NCBI RefSeq assembly: GCF_003311645.1
Contig: NZ_QEST01000105.1
Span: 1 to 64,000, forward strand
Length of the DNA stretch: 64,000 bases
Origin: Streptomyces sp. PT12
GTDB taxonomy: Bacteria; Actinomycetota; Actinomycetes; Streptomycetales; Streptomycetaceae
Direction of reading: 5' to 3'
Both the position numbers and the translations under genes were made by a program. Under the pieces are notes generated by a model that was not told the DNA's origin, searched no databases, and saw only the letters and a list, made by a program, of their open reading frames with translations. Position 1 is the stretch's first letter, and every line of letters starts with the position of its first letter. Shown in pieces: positions 52,480 to 60,144 of this stretch.

Positions 52480-54476
52480 GGCATCTCCGAGGTGTGCGGC
52501 GCGGACGTGGCGAACGCCAGTGGCGCGAGGCCCTGGGCGGCGTCGAGGCACCGCCGGAAGTGGGCGGCGACGGCGCCCGCCTCCACGCGGTCGCTCACCC
52601 TGGCGTGGGCCCACCGCCGCGAGACCACATACATGCGGCTGACCGCGGATGGCTGGTCGGCGCCGGAGTCGGCGAGCGTGGCGAGAAGCAGCGCGCGATG
52701 CCCCTGGTCGGCGGCCAGCGCGGCGTCAAGCCACCGCTCGACATGGGGAGCCCACACCTCCTGGGCGAGCTGCCGGAGGACGGCGGCCCAGCCCGCGCTC
52801 AGTCTCTCCACGACGACGGGGCCCATCAGGGAGGCGTGGCTGCCGGACACCTCGTCCGCGAGGGCGAGGAAGATCCGGCCGTCCGCGGTCGGGAACCGGG
52901 GGGCTTCCTCGCTGTGGGGGACGAGGCGGCGCAGAAGGTAGGCGCACAGGCGGCGCTCGCGGATCGCCAGGGCGGTCAGCGCGTCGCACGCCGGGCGCCT
53001 GTCCGACGAGCCCTCGGCGCGGGCCAGATGATGCAGCCTGACCAGGGCCTGGTCAGGGTGGCGCAGGGCCATCACCTCCTCGCACACGACGACGATGGCG
53101 AGGCGGAACGCCGTGGGCAGAGCCGGTCTGCTCACGCAGTCGAGGATCTGCCGCCGCAGCGCGTGCCCGTGAACGCCATGGCGGAGTCCATGCGCCAGGA
53201 GCTCGGCCGCGTCCGGCAGGAGACGCCGCCCGTCCCCGCGTTCGGTCCAGGCGCGGGCCAGTCCCAGCAGGTCTTCGGGCTGGCCGACGCGCAGGGCCTG
53301 TTCGGCGAAGCGCGCGACGAGGGACCGGCGCGCCTCGCCGTCGAGCCGGAGCGTGCGCAGACAGTTCTCCACCCAGACGCGGAAGTCGGGGCGCAGATCG
53401 GGAAAGTAGGTCCAGAAGTGGCTCAGGACCGCCCGGTCGCGCCCCAGGTCCCGAAAGCGAACGCCATCCCCGGTCTCGACGGGGGCCGAGATCTTCGCCA
53501 GCTCGCTGGTGAGATCGGCCCGGTCAAGCCGCGGCCGCTCGTCCTCGGGATGACCCACGCGATTCAGGAGGTCGACCGACGCCTGGTGGATGGTGTCCGG
53601 CGGGGAGCCGTGCAGCATCGCCACCGTCAGGGCGAGCGCCCGCTGCCTTCCGTCCTCGAGACCGGCGATGAACCGCGCCGTCCGTGTCCCATGGTCCATG
53701 ACCTGGGCCAGGGCCTCGGCCCACCACTCGGGGAAGCGCCCGCGGGGGTCACGCTCCCGCGCGACGCCGATGAGGTGGGCGAGCCACGCCACGTCGCGCA
53801 GGGGCGCCTTGGCCAGGTGGTCGGCCACCGCGGTCTCTCTCAGCTCGACCGGGGACAGAGCGATCCCTTGCCGCCGCAGATAGCGCATCATCAGCTCATC
53901 CGCAGGCGGGCGTTCCACATCCGCGATCAGGTGGCGCAGCTCCGGGGCGAGCGAGCCCTTGAGGTGCGGCGAGATCACGACGACCAGGCGGGCACGGCGC
54001 TTCTCCGCCACGGCCCTGAAACCGGCGAGCTCCGTCTGGACCCTGAGGTAGCGCGTCGTATCGCTGGTGGACAGGTCCAGCACCACGCGGTCGCCGTCGC
54101 CGATCGAGCCGCGGTCCAGCGTGGCCTCGTCCTCGCCGTGGCCGGGGTCGATCTCGTGGATGCCCGCCCCGTCCGCACCCGACTCGAAGAGCAGCATCAA
54201 CGCCGCCGTGCGCCTGCCGCTGCCCGCCGCCCCCGAGAGCACCACGGAGCCGTGACCCCGCAGCAGACCGCGGGCCCGACCGAATCCTCCCGGTGGGACG
54301 AATCGCTGGTACAGCCAGTTCAGGTCGCGCTCGGCGACGTTCCGCGGATCGCGGTCCTGCGCGCGGAGGCGCCGGGTCGCGTCCTTCATGTCGTAGTAGT
54401 AGTGGACGTGCTGGTCTCCCGTCCCCGAGTGCATCGGGGCGTCCGCGCTGAGGACGGACGTCGTGAACGTCGTCAC
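52476..54476 (-). CDS. STAND/NACHT-like NTPase-type protein with degenerate P-loop
   Basis: This 666-residue protein has a short N-terminal tail with the motif PMHSGTGDQHVHYYY (residues 14-28). A P-loop-like GAAGSGRRT (82-90) follows, in which the invariant Lys is Arg and the adjacent Ser/Thr is also Arg. The Walker B-like strand is DRVVLDLS, and there is a sensor-like ARLVVVISPHL. The C-terminal two thirds are alpha-helical and Leu/Arg-rich, without obvious repeats. It sits between a TIR gene and a membrane protein gene, overlapping each by 4 bp. By analogy with TIR-NTPase immune pairs it would sense a trigger and scaffold the TIR effector; this is inference. Confidence 0.75.
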   Translation of the reverse strand: MTTFTTSVLSADAPMHSGTGDQHVHYYYDMKDATRRLRAQDRDPRNVAERDLNWLYQRFVPPGGFGRARGLLRGHGSVVLSGAAGSGRRTAALMLLFESGADGAGIHEIDPGHGEDEATLDRGSIGDGDRVVLDLSTSDTTRYLRVQTELAGFRAVAEKRRARLVVVISPHLKGSLAPELRHLIADVERPPADELMMRYLRRQGIALSPVELRETAVADHLAKAPLRDVAWLAHLIGVARERDPRGRFPEWWAEALAQVMDHGTRTARFIAGLEDGRQRALALTVAMLHGSPPDTIHQASVDLLNRVGHPEDERPRLDRADLTSELAKISAPVETGDGVRFRDLGRDRAVLSHFWTYFPDLRPDFRVWVENCLRTLRLDGEARRSLVARFAEQALRVGQPEDLLGLARAWTERGDGRRLLPDAAELLAHGLRHGVHGHALRRQILDCVSRPALPTAFRLAIVVVCEEVMALRHPDQALVRLHHLARAEGSSDRRPACDALTALAIRERRLCAYLLRRLVPHSEEAPRFPTADGRIFLALADEVSGSHASLMGPVVVERLSAGWAAVLRQLAQEVWAPHVERWLDAALAADQGHRALLLATLADSGADQPSAVSRMYVVSRRWAHARVSDRVEAGAVAAHFRRCLDAAQGLAPLAFATSAPHTSEMP

Positions 54477-55216
54477 CTCTCGCCCCTCGGTCGGCGGAAG
54501 GAGTCGCCGTGGTCGGCGTCGTCGCTGCTGTGGGCACCGAAGATGTTCCCTGAGCCGGTGTGCAGGGGACCGTGTGACTCCGCGATGATGTTTCCGACAT
54601 TGCCACTGAAACCGCTGATGTTGCCGATGCCGCCGCGCTGGTGCGAGGTGCGCATGGCGCCGCTCTCCGGTGCGTCCGGCTCGTCGGAGTCCGGCTCCCT
54701 GGCCGGGGCGGCGCCGTCAGGCGGGCCCTCGTCGGCGGCGCCCAGCTCCGGCACCCGCTTGGCGAGCTGGTCCCCTATGAGCGCCAGGTCGTGCTGGGCG
54801 GAGCGCAGCGTGTACCGCATGTACTGGTGCTCCGCGAGCCGGGCGAGCGAGCCGGGGAGGCGCCCGGGATCGAGCTGTTCGGTCTTCCGGCCGAGGAGGA
54901 TCGGGATGACCTCGACCCCGTACTCGAACGCGTCCTCGATCTCCCGGCGGACCCAGTCCTTCTCGTTGTCGAGCGCCCTCGTCTCCGGCCGGTCCTTGTC
55001 CGGGGCGTCGAGCCAGCGGTCGCCGATCAACGCCAGGAGCACGCTGCTTCGGCGCACGCCCTTGTGCAACGCGTCGCTGTAGTCGGCCCCCGCCTCGATG
55101 GACGGGGCAGCCAGGAAGATCTTGCCCTCGCCAAATCGGCGCGTGAGCTCGTTGTAGAACGTGTACGCGGCCTCCTTGCCGTCGATGGTGCGGTAGTTGA
55201 TGAACACTTCAGGCAC
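54473..55216 (-). CDS. TIR-domain protein with Gly/Asn/Ser-rich C-terminal motif
   Basis: This 247-residue protein has a TIR domain at residues 1-150: VFINYRTIDGKEAAYTFYNEL (BB-side strand and helix), LHKGVRRSSVLLALIGDRWLD, and DWVRREIEDAFEYGVEVIPILL with Glu92 at the position of the NAD-cleaving Glu. The usual F-x-D after the second strand is FLAAP here. A disordered acidic linker (160-190) leads to a low-complexity motif at 195-227 (GGIGNISGFSGNVGNI...GPLHTGSGNIFG), akin in composition to prion-like signalling motifs. Bacterial TIR domains commonly deplete NAD+ or make cyclic signals. It overlaps the NTPase by 4 bp. Confidence 0.85.
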   Translation of the reverse strand: MPEVFINYRTIDGKEAAYTFYNELTRRFGEGKIFLAAPSIEAGADYSDALHKGVRRSSVLLALIGDRWLDAPDKDRPETRALDNEKDWVRREIEDAFEYGVEVIPILLGRKTEQLDPGRLPGSLARLAEHQYMRYTLRSAQHDLALIGDQLAKRVPELGAADEGPPDGAAPAREPDSDEPDAPESGAMRTSHQRGGIGNISGFSGNVGNIIAESHGPLHTGSGNIFGAHSSDDADHGDSFRRPRGER

Positions 55217-55246
55217 GAAAACGGCCCTTTCTCGGTCGGATCCGAA

Positions 55247-56545
55247 TCACTTGAAGGGGGAAGACGAGGGGCCGCTCAGGGCTGCGGCCAGGTCAGGGCT
55301 CAGGGAGCGCACGGCGGCGTTGCGCTGATGACGGGCCAGGACGCGGGCTGTGCGGCGGAGATCGGCCACGATGGTGGCGGAGTGCACGGCGCTCGCCTGG
55401 CCGAGCAGCGGACGAAGGACCTCGCACGCCTGCTCGATCTCCCCCGCCGCCGCGTGGGCCAGGGCCAGGCGGACCCCATAGCGGGTGCGGGTCCGCAGGG
55501 CATGGGCCGGAACCCTGGCCGTTTCCCTGGCGAGCACTTCGGCGGCGCGCCCCGGGTGCCCGAGGTGGTGCAGGCACCAGCCGGTGTACATGGAGACCAC
55601 ATCGGGAACGTGCGAGGCGCCGATGACGGGCGCGCCGGGATCCGGCCGGTCGAGGGCCAGGAGTTCGCGCGCCCGGTCGAGGCTGCGCATACAGGCCCCG
55701 TAGTCGCCGCTCAGCGCGTACGCCTGGGCCTGCTGCTGTGCGGCGAGCCCTCTGATCCGGGGCGGCGCACCGGCGTTGACGGCGTGCTCCGCGAGGCCGA
55801 CCGCCTGCGCGATGTCGCCGCGCAGCAGGCTCACCAGGCCGCGTCGGACCAGTCCGTACACCGCGAGATGCGGGTCGTCGCCAGCGGCCGCCAGCTCCAC
55901 GGCCCGGTCGGTCCACCAGAGGGCGGCCTCGTCGTTCCCCGATTCCTGGGCCATCCAGCCGGTGTACTCGGCGAATCGTGACGCCACGACCAGCATGTCG
56001 CGCCGCGTTCGCGGGCCGGAGCGCAGCGCCGCCTGCTCCAGGCCGTGGGTCTGGGCGATCAGCGACGGCAGCAGCATCCCGGGGTCCGACGCCTGCCCAA
56101 GTCGGCGGAACTGGCCGAAGAGCGAGCGGGATGCTTCGATGAGGCTCGTTCCTCCCGCGTCCGCGGTCGAGCGCGGGCCGCCCAGGCCGAAGGCGAGCGC
56201 CGAGCCCGCGCCCGCCGCGGTCACCTGCCGCCGGTCCATGGCCTCGAACCGGCCCGAGCCGTCCTTGTTCATGCGTAACAACCACACTTCGCCGTCGTGA
56301 CCCGTCGGGGAGAGCTTCGTGGGCACCGCGGGGTCGGGCACGAGGGCGGCGAGGGCGCCGCCCGCGTCGAGCGCGGTGTCGCAGAGCCGGGCGAGCTCGG
56401 GCGTGGGGCGCTTGTGCCCGTTCTCCACCTTGCTGAGGAAGCTCTTGCTGTAGTGCACCGAGGCGGCCAGGCGGTCGAGCGTTAGCCCGGCCGCCAGGCG
56501 CAGCCTGCGGAGTTCGGGGCCGAACGGTCGCGAGATCTCAGGCAT
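55247..56545 (-). CDS. XRE-family regulator with TPR-like C-terminal domain
   Basis: This 432-residue protein has an XRE HTH at residues about 8-65 (FGPELRRLRLAAGLTLDRLAASVHYSKSFLSKVENGHKRPTPELARLCD). A linker follows, then a long alpha-helical part with tetratricopeptide-like units (AALWWTDRAVELAAAGDD, GDIAQAVGLAEHAVNAGAPP, GHPGRAAEVLARETARV). Such SARP/Rgg-like HTH-TPR proteins are common in streptomycetes and can bind peptides or partner proteins. It lies 30 bp before the TIR gene on the same strand and is likely its regulator. ATG 56545 (GGGGG upstream) is preferred to GTG 56587. Confidence 0.85.
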   Translation of the reverse strand: MPEISRPFGPELRRLRLAAGLTLDRLAASVHYSKSFLSKVENGHKRPTPELARLCDTALDAGGALAALVPDPAVPTKLSPTGHDGEVWLLRMNKDGSGRFEAMDRRQVTAAGAGSALAFGLGGPRSTADAGGTSLIEASRSLFGQFRRLGQASDPGMLLPSLIAQTHGLEQAALRSGPRTRRDMLVVASRFAEYTGWMAQESGNDEAALWWTDRAVELAAAGDDPHLAVYGLVRRGLVSLLRGDIAQAVGLAEHAVNAGAPPRIRGLAAQQQAQAYALSGDYGACMRSLDRARELLALDRPDPGAPVIGASHVPDVVSMYTGWCLHHLGHPGRAAEVLARETARVPAHALRTRTRYGVRLALAHAAAGEIEQACEVLRPLLGQASAVHSATIVADLRRTARVLARHQRNAAVRSLSPDLAAALSGPSSSPFK

Positions 56546-56655
56546 CCGAACCCCCGTGGCCGACCTTCCCGATCGGGTGTCGGCCACCGGCAGTCAGCCT
56601 GCGGCACCGGATGGGGGCGGAACAAGGCGATGGAGACTGTTTCCCGTTTCCCATA

Positions 56656-56680
56656 CGGAGAGTGAACAAAGGGCTCTCCG
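56656..56680. terminator. Hairpin between GH43 remnant and XRE gene
   Basis: CGGAGAG (56656-56662) pairs with CTCTCCG (56674-56680) around 11 nt. It lies between two minus-strand genes and may be the terminator of the former arabinanase gene or part of the XRE promoter region. Just beside it GTTTCCC is repeated twice. Confidence 0.4.
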
Positions 56681-56806
56681 CCGTGTCGAGGGCGCGGGCG
56701 CGTTCCACGCCACCCTCGGCCCCCGCCCCCTCCGGGCCGCGGCGGACCGCGGCGGACCCCGGCCCGGAGGAGGCGGGAGACGGGAGACGCGAGGCGGCAG
56801 GCGCGC

Positions 56807-57326
56807 TCAGTGCACGTACGGCCAGCCCGAGGAGTCCCAGCCGAGCCAGTTGATGCCGAGCAGCGACCTGCCGTCGTCGGCGTAGTAGTGATAGGCGAGG
56901 ATGTCGTTGTCCGTGTCGGCGAACACATCCTGGTGGCCAGGCCCGTTGACGCTTCCGTGGCCCGCGAGCACCTCGGTGCCGCCGCCCGCCGTCATCGCCA
57001 CGCCGTTCCGGTCGACATACGGCCCCGTGACGCTGGTGGAGCGGCCCACCATGACGCGGTAGATGCTGTCCGCGCCCCGGCAGCACAGGTCGAACGACAC
57101 GAACAGGTAGTAGTGCGCGCACCGTTGAAAGATCGTCGGGGCCTCGATCGCGCCGCCGCCGCGCCCGGCGCTCGAGTGGAACGCGCCGCCCGTGCGCTTG
57201 CCGGTCGCCGGGTCGATCTGGATCATCTTGAGCCCGGACCAGAACGACCCGAACGACAGCCACCAGCGGCCCTGCCCGTCGACGACGAGGTTCGGGTCGA
57301 TCGCGTTGAAGTCGTCCGAGGTCCGC
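56807..57326 (-). pseudogene. C-terminal fragment of a GH43 arabinanase-like enzyme
   Basis: From about 57320 down to the stop at 56807 the frame encodes a convincing GH43 endo-arabinanase C-terminal half: SDDFNAIDPNLVVDGQGRWW, then LSFGSFWSGLKMIQIDPATG, IEAPTIFQRCAHYYLFVSFDLCC (general-acid Glu region), and a closing NWLGWDSSGWPYVH. The N-terminal half with the signal peptide and catalytic Asp is missing. Upstream of SDDF the sequence becomes the plus-strand remains of an ABC permease. A deletion joining two unrelated loci is the simplest explanation. Confidence 0.75.
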
Positions 57327-58109
57327 TGCCCTGGCGGGCGTGGTGACCGTGGTGGCGCTGCTCGCGCCCTGACTGGCACCGCACGATCCGGTGCAGTCCG
57401 CGGGGGAGTTGTACGCGCCCGTCGGCCCGGGCGGCCACCTGCTCGGCACGGACGGCATCGGCCGCGACCTGCTGTCGCGCACGCTGCCCGGCCTGCGCAC
57501 CAGCTGGCTGATGGCGCTGGCCATCGTGGCGCTCGGGCTGCTGGCTGGCGGCCTGACCGGCCTGGTGGCCGGGGCGTTCGGCGGCTGGGCCGACGCGGTG
57601 CTGATGCGGATCACCGACCTGTTCCTCGCCCTGCCGGGCACGCTGGTCGCCATCGCGGTGGCCGCGGCGCTGGGTTCGGGGCTCGGGAACACGTTCCTCG
57701 CCATCTCGGTGGTGTGGTGGCCCTTCTACGCCCGCATCGTGCGCGGCGAGGTGCGGGTGCTGGCGGCCAGGCCGCATGTGGAGGCGGCCAGGATGGCGGG
57801 GGTCGGGCGCACGCGCCTGATCGTGCCGCACCTGCTGCCCGGCGTGGTGGCGTGGTGCCCTCGGCCGTGATCACCGCGAGCCTTGACGTGGGCAGCGTGG
57901 TGCTCGTGCTGGCGAGCCTGTCGTTCCTTGGCCTCGGACAGTCGGCCCCCGCACAGGGGTTGGGCGCCGACACGGCGAGGGCTCTGCCCGAGCTGGCGGC
58001 CCACTGGTGGATCCCGGCGATCCCAGGCCTCGCCGTCATGGCGCTGAGTCTCGTGGCGAACCTCGCCGGGAACGCGGTGCGCAACCTGCTGGCCCGCGAC
58101 GGTCGTTGA
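57327..58109 (+). pseudogene. Broken DppC-like ABC permease
   Basis: The reading frame shows a decayed dipeptide-type permease. LAGVVTVVALLAP is followed by an in-frame TGA (57370-57372), then LAPHDPVQSAGELYAPVGPG, HLLGTDGIGRDLLSRTLPGL and five hydrophobic segments. A frame change near 57858 moves the end (ASLDVGSVVLVLASLSFLGL...PAIPGLAVMALSLVANLAGNAVRNLL) into another frame. The EAA loop (HVEAARMAGVGRTRLIVPHLLPG) is intact. The start is lost at the junction with the GH43 fragment. Confidence 0.8.
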
Positions 58110-58126
58110 CACGAACGGTTCCCCCG

Positions 58127-58438
58127 ATGACTCCGCGCTTCCTCGCCGCACGGGCCGCGTCGCTGCTCGGCCTGCTGCTCGCGCTGTCCCTGGTGCTCTT
58201 CGTGCTCCAGGAGATCTCCCACACCGACGCGGTTGCCGCCACGCTCGGCGCCAACGCCTCGCCCGAGGCCATCGCGGCGGAACGCGCCGGGCTCGGCAGC
58301 TATCTGGGAGCCAGCATCCCGGTCTCCGACTTCCCCGCCGTCGCGGGCGTGACGCTCGTGCTCGGCGCGATCTCCATCGTGGCCAACACGGCGGCCGACG
58401 TCCTCCAGGGCATGGCCGACCCCCGGGTGGCGCGCTGA
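58127..58438 (+). pseudogene. Internally deleted DppB-like ABC permease
   Basis: ATG 58127 opens a normal DppB N-terminus (FLAARAASLLGLLLALSLVLFVLQEISHTDAV...SPEAIAAERAGLG). After about 55 residues it jumps directly to the family C-terminus (VTLVLGAISIVANTAADVLQGMADPRVAR). About 200 residues with most helices and the EAA loop are missing, while the frame is kept. It cannot form a channel and is a relic with its neighbour. Confidence 0.8.
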
Positions 58439-58479
58439 GCGCGACCCGGGGGCCAGGGCGGCGAGTCGGCGGGGCGGCC

Positions 58480-60132
58480 TCAGGCGGCGGCCTGCCTGAC
58501 GAGGTGGAAGAAGTGGTCGCCGCGCACGGCCCTGAACCGGTCGTCGAGCCCCGCGATCACCGGCGCGGCCAGGGTCGGCGTCATGTCCCACGCGGCGAGG
58601 AAGATCGTGGCGAACACCGGGCGTTGACCCCCCGCCTCGTCGAACTCGGCAGCGGCCAGGTCGAGTCCTGCGCTCAGCTCGCCCTGGTTGAGCGCCATGC
58701 GCGAGCGGCCTATGGGCACCCCGGCGATGATCGGCTGCTCGGTCGTCCAGCCCGACCAGTTCTGGAAGAGGCCGACGGGGTCCATGCCGTCGGCGTAGGA
58801 GCGCACCGACGCCTCGGTCAGCGGCTCGTAGACGCTGTCGAGGCGGTTGATGATCGCGGTGGAGTCGATGCCGAGGGCGGCGCAGTAGCGGGCCGTGCGC
58901 TGCGCGAAGCCGTCGAACGTCGCGGTCGGGTAGGCGCTGGGGAAGACATAGCCGAGGCCGGAAGGGCCGCTCAGCAGATAGTCGTTGGGGGTGGCGGTCG
59001 ACTGGTACCAGGAGTACAGCGCGGGCGCGGCGTCCAGGATCTCGGGCGGCACGGGCCAGTTGATCGGGATCTCGCCCCTGGCCGGGTCGTCCCACAGCTG
59101 CCGCATCTTGTGCTGCGCGTACTGGAGGTTGTCGCCGTCGCTGTAGACGAGGGTGACATAGATCTTGTTCTCCAGGGCCGGAGTGGGCGGCCGGGGCGGG
59201 GAGTTGTCCACGGGCGTCCGCACCCCGCCCCACACGGTGAGGTTCTGCGCGGTGTCGGCGGCCAGCACGTGCACGCTGCGCCGGGACAGCAGCTCGACCA
59301 TGGGGCTCTCATAGGGGACGCCCGCGGTGTCGCCGCGCAGCCAGCCGATGTACGGGGCGTGGGTGGGGAGTTCGTCGGCGAGCCGCACGACAAGGGAACG
59401 CTGCGCCGGGTCGTGGTAGTCGAGCCACACCATCAGCGCCCGGTTGGCGATGGAGTAGTCGCGCAGATAGGCGGTGAGGGAGGTGTTCATGCTGCACACC
59501 ATCCGGCGCTCGGTGCGTGGCCACAGGTGGTCGATCTGCCAGGTGGAGGCTTCGAGTTCATCGGCGAACCGGCCCCGCAGGTCCTCGACCACCGGCAGCC
59601 CGAGGTTGGCCGCGGTCGTGGCGCTGGCGATCACGGCGTCCTCAAGGCCCGCGAGGGTGGTGGCCACGCTGATGGTCCCCGGCAGCTCGGGGTCGGGGAT
59701 GATCGCCCCGGTGATCTCACCGCGGAACCGCTCGACCAGCTCGCGCAGCGGCAGCGGGCCGCCATGGGGAACGCCGGTCTGGGGCAGCCATGTGGTCTTG
59801 CCCTCGCCGACGTTGGCCAGCAGGTAGACGCGGGGGACGGTGCGGTTGACGATGCCCTGGAGGCTGATCAGCGTGAGCTGTTCCGAGGGCGTGCGCCCCG
59901 AGAGGTCGGCGGTGAGCAGGCTCGTGGGGGCGGCGAAGCGCGGCAGGGCCTGGGCCCCTGGCCAGCTGATGCCCGCGGCACTCACGCCGCCCGCCGCCGC
60001 GCCCGCCGCGGCGGCGGGCACGGTGGCGGGCGCCGGGGCGGGCGCGGCGTGGGCGGTGGCCGTGCCGAGCAGCGGGATCGCCGCTCCGGCCGCCGCGGCG
60101 GTGCCGAGGAAGGCCCTTCGGTCGAGGTGCAT
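58480..60132 (-). CDS. Secreted GxGYxYP-domain protein
   Basis: This 550-residue exported protein has a twin-arginine-type signal (MHLDRRAFLGTAAAAGAAIP) and an Ala/Pro-rich linker. Its domain carries the naming motif as GLGYVFPSAYPTATFD (Phe for the second Tyr), plus VTLVYSDGDNLQYAQHKM and a Trp-rich QNWSGWTTEQPI. GxGYxYP proteins are putative carbohydrate-active proteins found beside glycoside hydrolases, and no activity is established. It follows the GH38 gene by 12 bp on the same strand, so the two are likely co-transcribed. Confidence 0.82.
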   Translation of the reverse strand: MHLDRRAFLGTAAAAGAAIPLLGTATAHAAPAPAPATVPAAAAGAAAGGVSAAGISWPGAQALPRFAAPTSLLTADLSGRTPSEQLTLISLQGIVNRTVPRVYLLANVGEGKTTWLPQTGVPHGGPLPLRELVERFRGEITGAIIPDPELPGTISVATTLAGLEDAVIASATTAANLGLPVVEDLRGRFADELEASTWQIDHLWPRTERRMVCSMNTSLTAYLRDYSIANRALMVWLDYHDPAQRSLVVRLADELPTHAPYIGWLRGDTAGVPYESPMVELLSRRSVHVLAADTAQNLTVWGGVRTPVDNSPPRPPTPALENKIYVTLVYSDGDNLQYAQHKMRQLWDDPARGEIPINWPVPPEILDAAPALYSWYQSTATPNDYLLSGPSGLGYVFPSAYPTATFDGFAQRTARYCAALGIDSTAIINRLDSVYEPLTEASVRSYADGMDPVGLFQNWSGWTTEQPIIAGVPIGRSRMALNQGELSAGLDLAAAEFDEAGGQRPVFATIFLAAWDMTPTLAAPVIAGLDDRFRAVRGDHFFHLVRQAAA

Positions 60133-60144
60133 GCGGTGCGGCTC

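Noticed and set aside
52494-55082. A long plus-strand frame across the TIR operon
   Set aside because: It mirrors the NTPase and TIR genes and has the biased composition of an antisense frame; the minus strand has TIR and P-loop motifs and coupled starts.
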